This document shows positions 22,489-33,718 of a stretch of DNA of 64,000 nt, one piece after another. The DNA is taken from NCBI RefSeq assembly GCF_027579695.1, contig NC_083570.1, positions 7,736,793 to 7,800,792 of the forward strand, in the 5' to 3' direction. The translations under genes were made by a program, and so were the position numbers. Below the pieces are notes generated by a model. The model was given only the letters and a program-made list of their open reading frames with translations, had not been told where the DNA came from and did not search any database. Numbering within the stretch: position 1 is the stretch's first letter; each line of letters opens with the position of its first letter. The DNA is from Neoarius graeffei (Eukaryota > Chordata > Actinopteri > Siluriformes > Ariidae).

Positions 22489-23214
22489 CATACATGGATG
22501 TAGACAAAAATAAATTAAGCAGAATAACTAGGCCTATAAAATTAATAAAACAAACAGGATAAAAAGATAAATAAATACAAAATAAATAACCTCAGCAATG
22601 CAGATGTTAGATATGCATCGTAGCCTAACATAGCCTACATAATATGATGCGTGTGCGCCACCTACTGGTGCATGTAGGATTCAGAACACAGCAGATGATT
22701 GCAGAGTTATAATCTGATTGAACCACACGGAGCCGAGTACCAGACAGCAGATTCTTCACCTCCAGCACTGACGGGCTCATGCTGCTATTTGTTCGATTTA
22801 CAAATAGTATACTGGACTTTAGCTCCATATTTTTACTTTACAAGATAGGCATCAAGTCCATTTTACATTCTACCAAATCGCAGTGACGTACTTCCGGTTA
22901 ACATGAGATGCCCACGCGCGCCGCCGTGAGTCAGTACAACGTTGGACGCCGTGGAGTTCAGAGCTGTCTTGTGGTCTTCCTTCCAGAGCTGGGCTTTTTT
23001 TTTTTTTGGATTAAATTCGGTTTTATACAGGTAATTGATATTTATGGATATATTATATTCCTTTTCTTATAGTTTCTATGATTTTTTTTCTGTTAGAAAT
23101 TTCCGACTTCTTTATGTTTTGGGAGTTGTTTTATTAATGTTAGTCACATGGACTCGTATTACTTCACGAGAGCTTTCATACCTCAGTTGGTGTAAAGCCT
23201 AACGAGGAACTTTA

Positions 23215-23420
23215 GGGAAGTAAGTGATAGTTCCCTTAAAAGATTCACTAAGAAGGGTAAGTAAGTGATAGTTTCCCTACAGTCTAAATTCGTAATACTG
23301 TTATTCTACTTAAAAGTCGACAATGTCATTAAAATTGGGAATAAAAAAGGGAAGTAAGTGTTAGTTCCCTAGCAAAAAAAAAAAAAGGGGGAAAGTAAGT
23401 GATGGTTTCCCTACAAATGA
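23215..23420. repeat. Four spaced hairpin words, GGGAAGTAAGTGATAGTTCCC type
   Basis: Copies near 23216, 23259, 23350 and 23391 share the core aagtaagtgatagtt, bounded by ggga/tccc that can pair. Spacing is irregular. The same four occur in the second DIRS copy (63075-63275). They belong to the element leader; function unknown. Confidence 0.75.
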
Positions 23421-23570
23421 TCCACAGTCGTATGAATTTTGGGAAACACTACGTTCATAATCTTCGATCTAGCTTTGCTTCGAAGAATATTCAATGAGTG
23501 GCGTACAACTCTGCTGTATGGATGCTCCAAACGGAATTTCGTTGTTCTTTTTTGAGACAATGACAATAAA

Positions 23571-23683
23571 TATTCAGAATCTGAATAAGACTTGTGAATT
23601 CCTATTCACACTACATATTTCTTGTTCAGATTCTGAATCTGAATAAGACTTGTGAATTCCTATTCACACTACATATATTTATT
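23571..23683. repeat. Tandem duplication of about 60 bp in the DIRS leader
   Basis: 'cagaatctgaataagacttg' followed by 'tgaattcctattcacactac' occurs twice, just ahead of the gag-like start codon. Also present in the copy at 63433-63541, so it pre-dates the copying. Confidence 0.85.
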
Positions 23684-23703
23684 ACTTTTTCGCGGCAATT
23701 AAT

Positions 23704-24627
23704 ATGTGTGACCCAGGAACCTCAACTGAAACCACATCCTCAGAAGATTTGAAAACGTCTATATCTGCCATGTTTTCAGAGATGAAAACTGATCTGAAAC
23801 AACATGTAGAACAGTTTGTTGCGACTGCCATCGAAAACTACGCTTATAATGAAGATTTCTGGAGTGATGAAGAGGAGGAATCTGACGGGAATATCTCTAA
23901 CGCAGATCTTGCTGGTGACTTAGAAAAATTTCTTTCTCAAGATAAAGATCAACAGAAAGAGAAAAATGCTGCCGCAAGCGAGTTCCAGGACCTCGCCCAG
24001 GAGTTTGCCACAAGTGAGAAAACAAGCCCACCAATCGATGACGATCTGGTGAAGATCATAGATGGTCTCATCAATGACAAACTACCCAAAGCAAAACTCG
24101 ACGAGCTTACTGACAAATATGCCAGACCGGAAAATTGTAAGCTCTTACTGGCTCCTAAGACGAACAGGACTGTGTGGACTCAGCTTAAAGACAACACCAA
24201 GAAAGCAGATACTGGAATGCAGAGATGTCAATGGATGTTTTTAACTGCAGCTTATGCTATCCTTGATGCCTCGAAAACAGCATCCAGAGAAATGAAAACC
24301 AAACTAGTCCATGCTTTGGTGCTTATCCTGTCTGGCAATAGAGAAATCAATCTGAAGAGAAGAGAGCTGCTAAAGACAGATCTCAATGCCCAGTACAATG
24401 CTTTATGCAATGCCTCAACTCCTATTACAACAGAGTTGTTTGGTGATGATGTGGGGAAAGAAATTGATGCAGTGACCAAAGCAAACAAGTTGGGGGAAAA
24501 AAGCTTATACCCCCTAGGAAGAGTCGTGGTTCACGCTTTCAGCCCTATGGCCAGGGAAGGTCTTCAGATCGCTTTGGCTCAGCGAGGGGTCGTTATGGCG
24601 GCCGAGGATTCAACAGGCCTTTTTTAG
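23704..24627 (+). CDS. DIRS gag-like frame (fossil element part)
   Basis: 307 codons starting MCDPGTSTETTSSEDL. Acidic and glutamine/lysine-rich N-terminal third, then a helical middle part (KLVHALVLILSGNREINLKR). DIRS elements carry such an ORF1 whose protein is thought to bind the element RNA. No zinc knuckle is seen. Assignment rests on position ahead of a DIRS RT. Confidence 0.7.
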   Translation: MCDPGTSTETTSSEDLKTSISAMFSEMKTDLKQHVEQFVATAIENYAYNEDFWSDEEEESDGNISNADLAGDLEKFLSQDKDQQKEKNAAASEFQDLAQEFATSEKTSPPIDDDLVKIIDGLINDKLPKAKLDELTDKYARPENCKLLLAPKTNRTVWTQLKDNTKKADTGMQRCQWMFLTAAYAILDASKTASREMKTKLVHALVLILSGNREINLKRRELLKTDLNAQYNALCNASTPITTELFGDDVGKEIDAVTKANKLGEKSLYPLGRVVVHAFSPMAREGLQIALAQRGVVMAAEDSTGLF

Positions 24628-24727
24628 GGGAAAGATACGCCGACCGCAGGAGGACGTCGGCGAAGTCCGCATCCTACAACAAGAGCACTCAGAATTAACT
24701 CCTCCACAACAGGTCAGCTATGATAAC

Positions 24728-26093
24728 TTGATAAATATGCTACTCGGGTCACAACAGCCTTTTATAGCTGGGCAAATAAGCCGTTATTTGAAGGAATGGA
24801 GAAAGATCACTATGGATCCTTACATTTTGCAATGTGTAAGCAACTGTCCCATTGAATTTGACTATGATCCCCCCTGTATCCAAAATGTCACTAACTATGA
24901 GCATAAATTCTCCCCAGCTCAACAAGAGGCCATTGGCAATGAAATGGAGACATTTTTGAACAAGCATATTATTGAGCCTGCAGTCCCAGAACCAGAAGAA
25001 GTTATTTCACCCATTTTTGTTACCCCCAAAAAAGAACCAGGAACGTTCAGGGTTATATTCAACCTTCAATCTCTGAATGACACGGTTACCTACCACAAGT
25101 TTAAAATGGATACTGTTGAATCAGCTATCAAATTAATGAAACAAGGATGTTACATGTCATCTATAGATTTACGCGATGCTTATTATTCAGTCCCCATCGA
25201 GCCCCAGTTTAGGAATTACCTCAAATTTGTCTGGAGGGGTAGATTGTTCCAATATACGGCACTGCCCATGGGTTTATCCAGCAGCCCTCGAATATTTTAC
25301 CAAGATTTTGAAACCGGTATTTGCCACCTTGCGATCCCAGTTTGGACACTCGTGTCTGGGATATATCGATGATTCATTTTGTACTGCAGATACACTTGCT
25401 CTATGTCAAGAAGCCACCTTGCATGCGGCCCAGTTATTCACTAAGCTTGGTTTTGTTGTACATCCCACCAAGTCTGTATTTCATCCCTGTCAGTCTTTGG
25501 AGTTTCTGGGATTTGTTTTAGATTCTGCCCATATGAGAGTCACTATTCCAGAGAGAAAAGTATCCAAAATTGTGAGTTTGTGCCAGAATTTTCTACAGGA
25601 CAAACTTTTCACCATTCGCGAGGTAGCTTCGCTTATTGGAACTCTTGTCTCCAGATTCCCTGGGGTTGAGTTGGGACCGCTACATTATAGATCCTTAGAG
25701 CGAGATAAAGACATTGCCCTACGTAGAGCTTTGGGCAGTTTTGATGACTGCATGTCCTTATCGAAAGAAAGCCGAGTAGAGTTGAACTGGTGGATATGCT
25801 CCATCCCTCACAGTTCTCGAATCATTGACCATGGGGTGCCGGAGGTTGTCCTTAACACTGATGCTTCTGGAAGGGGATGGGGTGCTACTTCGGGCAGTTG
25901 TTCTACTCAGGGTTTGTGGTCGCCTGAGAAGGCTTCTTACCATATCAATGTTTTAGAATTATTGGCTGTCAAATTGGGCTTAAGAGCTCTTCTTGATCAA
26001 ACTCGAAATCAACACATCCATATCACTTCAGACAATACCACGACAGTGACCTACATTAATACCATGGGAGGTTGTAGGGCTCCAGCTTGTTGA
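24728..26093 (+). pseudogene. DIRS reverse transcriptase and RNase H region (fossil)
   Basis: RT motifs FVTPKKEPGTFRVIFNLQSL, YMSSIDLRDAYYSVPI, ALPMGLSSSPRIF and YIDDSF, then RNase H with VVLNTDASGRGWGA and ITSDNTTTVTYINTMGG. These are DIRS-like RT/RH signatures. The region is spread over more than one frame; treated as a fossil. Confidence 0.85.
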
Positions 26094-26202
26094 CACCATT
26101 GCAAAAGATATTTGGTCATGGGCGGTAGAACGTGAGAACTGGCTGTCCGCAGCGCATGTAGCTTGAATTCGAAATACCACTGCAGATCATTTATCACGCC
26201 AG

Positions 26203-26994
26203 TTGAACCCTGAGGTGGAATGGGAACTGAGTCCTAATATATTCAGGAAGCTTACGCACTGTTTTGGTGTTCCTGATATTGACTTGTTTGCAAGTAGACT
26301 GAACCACAAGGTTAAGTCCTACGTGTCATGGAAGCCTGACCCGCACTCAACATGTATAGATGCTTTCTCTGTAAATTGGGGAGAATTTGCTAATGCCTAT
26401 GCTTTTTCCCCCGTTTTGTCTAATTGGCAGGTGCCTTCAGAAGGTCACCCTAGAGCAAGCCACCTTGATCATTGTTGTCCCAATGTGGAAAACGCAAGTA
26501 TGGTTCACCAATTTACTAAGGCTGTTGATCGATCGTCCTCGAGTTGTCCGAGTGACCAAGGGAATCCTCTCAAACCCACTGCACGGCAAGGTCCATCCAC
26601 TGAGTCCCAAACTCCATCTTCTGGTATGCAGAATATCAGGAAGGAGTTCTCTAAGCACAACATACCTTCAGAAATTATCGAGGTCCTCCTATGTGCCTGG
26701 CGAGACGGAACACAGAAGCAATATAACGTCTACCTGCACAAATGGACCCAGTTTTGTTTACAAAGGAAAGTGGATTCCATGCAGCCCACTGTGAATGATG
26801 TGCTCGAGTTTCTCCACGATTGGTACAAGAAGGGCTTAGTCTATTCCACTATGAACACAGCGCATTCAGCTTTATCTAATTATTTAATGGGCACACCCTT
26901 ATCTGGAACTCGTTATACTGTGGCCAAATGTGATTTAACCGCATACACTTCATGGACAGAAAGAAAGGACAAAATGGGAAAAGAAAATAAATGA
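26203..26994 (+). pseudogene. DIRS tyrosine recombinase, N-terminal part (fossil)
   Basis: A segment typical of DIRS, PDIDLFASRLNHKVKSYVSW, precedes a SAM-like recombinase N-terminal domain (WTQFCLQRKVDSMQPTVNDV, FLHDWYKKG, MNTAHSALSNYL). The catalytic half is not in the window. Fossil. Confidence 0.75.
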
Positions 26995-27689
26995 CCTGAA
27001 ACCCTTCGAATCTCACTTTGGGACAGGACCAGTTTAGGGCTAATAATGAGGTAAAACAATTCAATAATGATGTGATTTCAAACAGGGGATGTCAACAGGT
27101 GATTGTAGTCATGATTCGGTAAAAATCAGGACCCAGGAAAGGCCCAGTCTGTCCTCGAACGGCAACATTATAAAATGGTAAACGCTTTACTGTCCCAACG
27201 TTTTCTGATTTGAGGTTGTGGATATGCTGGTCATGATTACATCTTTTTTAAAAGTATTTAGTCTCTTAATATTATTCTGGTCGTTCTAGTGACTCCATAG
27301 TTAATGTGATGTTCCACCATGTGGGTACTCTGCTCGAGATACCTGTATGAACCTGAAGGGAATCGACTACATACACATCCACTTTAAATGAATAAAGAAG
27401 GCCACTCTTTAGTCATAACATGGCTGCAGAAAGAAGCCGCTCCAGTCACCTGATCAGCAAAACTTGATAAAAGAAGAAGGATTTGTGAATGAAAACAGAC
27501 AACGTACAGGCAGCCCCAGAAATACCACCAGCTGATTTGGGCAGCAAAATTGTGATTAAAATCAAGAAAAGCAGCTGAGAAACAGCAGCAAGTCTTGATC
27601 TCGATGAGAATTAGCAGATACAACTTGATGAGATACGATTCAAATCAGGACCATGGAGCATGGGGACAGAGGAAGAGTAACGCTGCAGA
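26995..27689. other. No gene recognised between the DIRS fossil and the Tc1 relic
   Basis: Mixed-composition sequence with only short frames. No terminal repeats or SINE body recognised. The two-sided boundary of the DIRS copy is not visible here. Confidence 0.5.
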
Positions 27690-28065
27690 AACCATTCATC
27701 AGCCTCAAGAAGAAGAAAATAAAGGTGACATCTGCAAAAGAAACACAGCAGCTTCTGGAGAAACATCTTATTTTCAGATGAATCCAAACTGAACTTGGAT
27801 GGATGTGGTGGTCGAGTGTTTGTGTGGAGAAAGCCAGGAGAAGAATTCCAATCAAACTGCAGTAAGGTACGATAAAGCACGGAGGAGGCTGGGGCTGTTT
27901 CTCCTACAGCGCTGTTGGTGAGCTTGTGTTCAATAACGGCGTCATGAACTTTCAGAAATCTGCAGAGAAATGATTCAACCAACAGAAGTGGATTTTTCAG
28001 AAGGATAATGAACCAAAGCAGATGACTGACAGCGATAAACATGTCTCTGCCAACCGTACTGAACA
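27690..28065 (+). mobile_element. Relic of a Tc1/mariner transposase
   Basis: Translating across frames gives faint Tc1 signatures: DESKLNLDG...GRVFVWRKPGEEF (near 27777-27845), the tryptophan-rich 'EEAGAVS' region, GELVFNNGVMN-like words (27915-27955) and a decayed FFRRIMNQSR in place of FQQDNDPKH. Many changes have accumulated; it is much older than the Tc1 copy at 1771. It lies just upstream of the TRIM gene. Confidence 0.7.
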
Positions 28066-28674
28066 CAGTTGTACACAATTATACACAAAATATACAGATA
28101 AAAAAGGAAAAGTTTCCTGTAACTTGTTTAAATGATCAATAAAACATCATCTTTTTATCATCTAAACCTTTATCTTTCTGGCTGCTGAGTCATTAATATC
28201 GCGACGTTCTCTTCTGCATTTCCTGGACAGAAAGTTTCTTCCTGAATTCGACAAGAAAGAGGAGGGAATGTGTGAATTAGTGAAGGTCAGAAGTGTGTGT
28301 TGTGATGGAGAAAACAAAAGAGATGGATTGTGTTTCTGTTCAAACTCTTTAGATGAAGAGAGTTGGACTTCCAGATTTTTCTGAATGTTGTTTTTTTTTT
28401 TTCACTGTGTTTTTTTGGACATTTTAGTGGAGTCCACTGAATCAACGTTCATAAAATGTCATGAAATTAATCCTAACCAGTGCAGCTACATGGGTTATAT
28501 TTCTGCACTGAAAGGAGATGAAATGGTTAATAGAGGAGTGTTCATGACCTCTCTGTGTTTGTGCTCCTCTTCTTCCTATCACTCTCTCTCTTTCACACAC
28601 AGGACCAGGAAGTGACTCGTCATTTCAGAGAAAACAAAACTGATCTCTCTCTCTTTCGGTGTGAGTTCAGGAAA

Positions 28675-30663
28675 ATGGCTGAGGCCAGTATTTCAGTAGA
28701 TCAGCTTTCTGTGGACCAGTTCATGTGTCCAGTGTGTCTGGATCTCCTGAAGGATCCGGTGGCTATCCCCTGTGGTCACAGTTTCTGTAAGGCGTGTATT
28801 AATGGCTTCTGGGATCAGAAGGGCGTCTACAGCTGTCCTCAGTGCAGAGATACTTTCACTACAAGGCCTGTTCTACGCAGAAACAACATGCTGGCTGAAG
28901 TGGTGGAGAAACTGAAGAAGACTGAAGTCCAAGATGTGGAGTGTGATTTCTGCACCGGGAGAAAAAACAAAGCCGTCAAGTCCTGTCTGATGTGTTTGGC
29001 TTCATTTTGTGAAACTCATCTGAAACCTCATCTTGAAGTTCCTGCTTTGAAAAAACACACATTAATTGAAGCCTCAGCAAAACTCCAAGAGAAGATCTGC
29101 TCTGAACATAACAAGCTGATTGAGATCTACTGTCGTACTGATCAAACCTGCATCTGTTATTTGTGCATGTTGGAGAAACATAAAGACCATGACGCTGTTT
29201 CACTTGCAACAGAAAGAGATGAGAAACAGGTGAGAACTAGAAATCTTTCCAGAATTAAATCATCTTAATTATAGTTTCCCATCTAGAAACAGGTGCTTTA
29301 GTCAGAGATATGATTTGAACTTTAATTTCAATGTGTGTCTCAATCAGAAGGATTCTGTAAAAGCTGATTAAAATTGTCTGTGTTCTGGTGAACAGAGTGT
29401 TAAATTTATCTTCAGTGATGGTGGTAATCTGGTTAGGGGTGGGTTTCCTGATAACGTTGCCCTTTAGACCTAAAGCGAGAGTTGAGAGACTCTCTTAAGG
29501 AACGACCGTTGTCTCTGTACATGCTTTTCCCGAACTCACTCGTAAGAAGGAGTCTAAAGAGAAACAGGACGAAGAGCGTCTTTGCAGTTCACGTCCCCGA
29601 TATAGGCATTAGTAGCTGCTAAAAGCAATCATATTAGACATAACTAACAGTGTCCAAGTTAACTAACTATGTGTAAACATTAGACGTGGATAAGACTATG
29701 GCAGCTTGGCGGGCAAATCCATAGAAAGTCACTTGACTAATCAGACTGCATAGAATAAAATGTTTATATCCCTCAATATGCTTCTGCAGGTGGGATGGCG
29801 AGTTTTTGTAGGCTGTGATGTGCTCCGTTTTAGGTAAACAAAGCAAACATTTAAAATGAAATGACTCTTTATTCCTCTCAGAAAAGTGAACCATGGGTTC
29901 TAGCTATCGAACCGTGGGTGTGTGCATTCCCCAGAAGAACCGCCTCCTTCCATTCTGCCATCAACTGATCGTGTTAAATAATGCTGCGGAGAAATCATTG
30001 ATCTTGATTTTATCCAGTCTATGGACGTGACGTGACCCTAGTGATTACTGATAGACTGTCTCAGTGTCACCTGCGGAAAAACCAATCACGTTTTAGAAAA
30101 GAAAAGAAAAAAACATCCACTTTCAAAGCTGCTTCATAGTAACGAGTAACGAGGACCTTGATAGAAATGTAGTGGAGTAAAAAGTACGATATTTGTCTTT
30201 CAAATGGAGTGAAGTTAAAGTCATAAGTTTCCAAAAAAAAATACTCAAAGTACAGATACTCAAAAAGTGTACTTAAGTACAGAACTCAAGTAAATGTACT
30301 TCGTTACTGTCCACCTCTGATAATTAACTCGATGTACTTGTAATGTAGAAGAAAACTAATTGAACAAAACCAGCAGATTCAACCCCAGTTTCCCCCGCTG
30401 ACTGTGAGAGTCCCTCAGAGCCGCATGCGCATTCTGTGGATTCGGCAGCGAGCGAGTCGCTCTTTGTTTTGAACGAGTGCTCCGGGTCTCTCGTAAATTC
30501 CGAGCAAACTAAAGGACGACTTGTGCTACGATGTTGTTCGGGAAAACCACGTTAGCTTGATGATGGATCTTAAGAGATCATTTAAAACTCTCTTGGCCTT
30601 AAGAGGCTTTCGGGAAACCCAGCCCAGATCAGTTAGTGAACATTTTTTTCTCTCTCTCTCTCA

Positions 30664-30714
<51 letters not shown>

Positions 30715-31022
30715 AACATAACCTTCAGAGCGAAACATGAATGTACTTTGAACTGACATTAATATGGAACCAGTTCGCTCGTACTGTATAAAAAGCTGAA
30801 TGTATTTTATTTGTCCTCAGAGTGAGTTAAAGGAGGAGCAGATGAAATCCCAGCAGAGAATCCAGGAGAAGCAGAAGAAGGTGCAGGAGCTGAAACAGGC
30901 TGTGAACACTATAAAGGTGAGCAGTGAGCAGAGACAGAGCTGCTCCTAGAAACACACACAACATGGACAACGAGTCATTTACAGTCCCAGTAAGAGAGGG
31001 AATGATAGATGAGCTTTAAATC

Positions 31023-31079
<57 letters not shown>

Positions 31080-33718
31080 TGAACAGCTCAGTGCACAGAC
31101 AGCAGTGGAGGACAGTGAGAGGATCTTTACTGAGCTGATCAGCTCCATGGAGAAAAAGCGCTGGGAGGTGACGGAGCTGATCAGAGATCAGGAGAAGGCT
31201 GAACTGAGTCGAGCTGAACGACTCCTGGAGCAACTGGAGCAGGAGATTGCTGATCTTCAGAGGAGAGTCACTGAGCTGGAGCAGCTTTCACACACACACG
31301 ATCACATCCATTTCCTCCAGGTAACACTCACTGTCTGATCTACAGAGCCAGCTGTTCCTCACACACTCTCTAAAACACCTCTCATTAAGGGAACAATAAA
31401 TGTCCCTGTCTGACATCACAAGTGGGTTTTACATTTCATTTGCTTTCTGTAGGTTTTAGCTTCTGGACGTCAGTCTCCTACATTTCCAAGACCATCATTT
31501 CACACATCCAGCATCACTGTCCATCAACATCTCTCATTTGATGGAGTGAGGAATTCTCTCTCAGATCTGAAAAAGAGACTCGAGGAATTCTGTGAGGAGG
31601 AATTCAACAAAATCCCTCCACATGGTAAGAGGAGCTGTTCCTGCTGGAGAAACACAGTGATGTGTTATTTCTTAGCGATGCTCCTGCATTCTTTTCTGCA
31701 GACACTTTTTTCACCCGACACTTTGAACTAAAACCCTGATTTAAAATGAATAAACTGACTGGATCACTTTAAACTCTTTCCATCTTTTACACAAACTCAT
31801 GTTTCCATTTTTCTCTCCACAGCTGCAGCAGTTCAGATCATTTCAGGACCAGAACCACAGAGCAGAGAAGAGTTTCTGCAATGTACATCTAACACACACA
31901 CACACACACACACACTTCTAGGCCTGTCACAATAACAAATTTTGTTGGACGATATATTGTCTCAGAAATTATTGCGATAAACGATATTATTCTTGACATC
32001 TTTTCAAGACAATTTTATGCCACTAGTAAAATAATAATGATCATGCAATACACCCTTTCATAGAACAGTAAACTTTTTAATTAAGTCAACTTATTCAATT
32101 CAACAGTGGAATGTAAACAATAAATATAAATAAATAAGCTAAAGAAATAAAACAACAATCAAACAAAACCACTCACAACAAAAACAATAAATAAAATACA
32201 ATTTATGGCTCTTAAAAATTGCACTGAAGTGAATATTAACTTGGCACAGGGTAATAAAAAGACATTCTTTTCTTCACAGGCAACATTCTGCCAATCCAGT
32301 TTCTCAAAGATTAGTACCCAGATCAACAAAAAGTGCAAAGTAACAACGTATTGCCAGCTGTCATTTGGATAAAAGTCACAACAATTAGAACGAGATAACA
32401 TGTAGGCAAGGGCGTAGGTTTGGTATTAACATTGGTGGGGACAAAAACCCAATGCCAACCCCCAGTGGTGCCAACTTCAGGTCAACATTAGAGGGTCACA
32501 ATATTTTGCTCCGTTGTGTTCCACCAAAAGAGTCTCCATCATCTCTCCAAAGGCCAGACTTTTAACATTTGAAGTTCAGAACTGTAGTAATTCATGAATA
32601 ATAATAATAATAATAATAATATGAAATCCATTTAATTAACTGCAAATCTTGCATGTGATGATGAACTCATTCTACCAATTTGCAAAGGTGTTTTCCCAGT
32701 GAATAGCGCACTGACTGTCGGGAGGGTGTATGTTCCTTTCCCTCATGAATGGAAATAAAACCCATCCGGAGCCTTAAACACTGTGTTCCATGAGGCTGGC
32801 AGGGGGAGTCGCTCTCTTCTGTGGGATCTTTAACTAGTTTTAGAATGCTAGTTTAAGCTGATATGTGATTGATCTAACGGTAAAACAGCACGAGGGCTCG
32901 AGAACTTTGACAGGTTACAATTTTACTTGGCAACAGAATGTATCTGAATTCTGATTGGTTGTTGTATCTGGATTCTGATTGGTTGTTGTATCTGGATTCT
33001 GATTGGTTGTTGTTATATTATTGCCCTTTTGTTGTGTTCTTGAGCCCAGAGTGGGGGGAGGGGGGAGTGACAGGGTTCTACAGAGAAAAGTTTTCACTGC
33101 AACCGAACTGCTGTTTTCGTGACCACGCCCCCAGCGCGGTTATTCATGTTCACATTGTTCAGTTTGTTTTTCTCTTTTATTTTAGATTTCTGTTATCTGA
33201 CTCTGGATCCCAACACGGCACATCGTCGCCTCATTCTGTCTGAGAAGAACAGAGCGGTGAGATGCAGTGAGAGAGAGCAGCGTTACTCTGATCATCCAGA
33301 GAGATTTGATTACTGGTGGCAGGTGTTGTGTAAGGAGAGTGTGTGTGGACGCTGTTACTGGGAGGTGGAGTGGAGCAGTGATGGTGATGTGTTCATATCA
33401 GTCTCATATAAAGACATCAGCAGGACAGGACGGCATGATGAGTGTCGGTTTGGAGGCAACAATCAGTCCTGGAGACTGTGGTGTTCTTCTTCTTCTTCTC
33501 TCTCTTTCTGTCACAACAGCATTGAGACTGATCTCAGAGTTCCATCAGCCTCCAGAATAGGAGTGTATGTGGATCACAGTGCAGGAACTCTGTCCTTCTA
33601 CAGCGTCTCTGACACGATGAAGCTCCTCCACAGAGTCCACACCACATTCACTCAGACTCTATATGCTGGGTTTGGGTTCGACTTGCATTCTACAGTGAGA
33701 TTGTGTGATCCAGAATAA
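28675..33718 (+). CDS. TRIM E3 ubiquitin ligase, RING/B-box/coiled coil/PRY-SPRY (finTRIM/TRIM16-like)
   Basis: Six coding exons: 28675-29229, 30821-30916, 31087-31320, 31453-31624, 31823-31882, 33186-33718, all with GT-AG borders and consistent phases, total 1650 bases = 549 residues plus stop. Exon 1: RING finger (CPVCLDLLKDPVAIPCGHSF, then CKACI and SCPQC), then B-box residues (VECDFCTGRKNKAVKSCLMC, CSEHNKL, CYLCMLEKHKDHD). Exons 2-3 (32 and 78 residues): coiled coil (ELKEEQMKSQQRIQEKQKKV). Exon 6: PRY/SPRY with FCYLTLDPNTAH, CYWEVEWSS and GVYVDHSAGTLSFYS. The 96/234-bp exons are the finTRIM/TRIM16-like plan. RING zinc ligands are present, so ligase activity is expected. The family is greatly expanded in fish and linked to antiviral defence. 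A 5' UTR exon probably joins at the acceptor before 28602. All frames are open; it looks functional. Confidence 0.92.
29436..30625. mobile_element. DNA transposon-like insertion in TRIM intron 1
   Basis: The left end reads ggggtgggtttcctga and the right end complements as gggctgggtttcccga, so the ends are inverted repeats. The interior contains the tail of a hAT-like repeat, 'ttcgttactgtccacctctg' near 30300-30318, of the 'cagaggtggacagtaacgaa' type common in fish. No coding region. Superfamily uncertain; no clear target duplication found. Confidence 0.55.
30666..30711. repeat. (CA)23 microsatellite in TRIM intron 1
   Basis: Uninterrupted CA run about 110 bp upstream of exon 2. Together with the (TG)n in intron 2 it brackets exon 2 with complementary RNA. 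Confidence 0.97.
31024..31078. repeat. (TG)27 microsatellite at the 3' end of TRIM intron 2
   Basis: The run ends only 8 bases before the exon 3 acceptor (ctgaacag). It occupies the place of the polypyrimidine tract. Confidence 0.97.
31883..33150. other. TRIM intron 5 with repeat insertions
   Basis: Starts with an (AC)n tract (to about 31915). Then comes a hAT-like left end taggcctgtcacaataacaa (from 31917), whose matching right end is seen only in the second TRIM copy near 51250. A second repeat start is 'gggcgtaggtttggtattaa' near 32410. A small (AAT)n lies at about 32598-32622. No coding exon is visible. Confidence 0.6.
32938..33012. repeat. Tandem repeat, about three 27-bp units, in TRIM intron 5
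   Basis: The unit 'gtatctggattctgattggt' plus 'tgtt' is repeated about three times, with the CCAAT-complement word attggt in each. Confidence 0.9.

Larger units (their letters stand above)
12378..22869 (+). repeat. Duplicated block, copy B, carrying BTG copy B and later insertions
   Basis: Aligns in the forward direction with copy C and inverted with copy A. Relative to them it has gained a SINE in the promoter-side region (12413-12782), a second SINE (16095-16455) and a hAT element with an L2 inside (16869-22488). Without these three insertions it is about 4.1 kb. It begins abruptly at 12378 (ttagttcaattagtttaaaa), so it lacks the hairpin and GA/CT tract found upstream in A and C. It ends where DIRS sequence starts, near 22870. 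Confidence 0.9.
15917..22869 (+). mobile_element. hAT MITE (CAGTGTTGCCAGA), copy B, split and truncated
   Basis: The left end is at 15917, preceded by tcagtcgg, the same target word as at copies A and C. The body is interrupted by a SINE (16095-16455) and a hAT (16869-22488) and resumes at 22497. The right terminus is missing: sequence shared with copy A stops at 'attttacatt' near 22869, where DIRS DNA begins. Confidence 0.85.
22870..26994 (+). mobile_element. DIRS-type (tyrosine-recombinase) retroelement fossil, copy B
   Basis: Parts in order: leader with repeated hairpin words (22870-23703), gag-like frame (23704-24627), RT and RNase H (about 24728-26093), and the start of a tyrosine recombinase (26203-26994). 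This order, with a YR in place of an integrase, is the DIRS plan. No LTRs are seen. The coding part is broken in a few places and the right end is missing, so it is a fossil. Its leader and gag are nearly identical to the copy at 62735, so it is young on the scale of this window or was copied with the block. Confidence 0.85.

Noticed and set aside
31009-31338. Open frame with a long CVCVCV run joined to TRIM coiled coil
   Set aside because: The first part is the (TG)n intron; the coding exon starts at 31087 after the AG.
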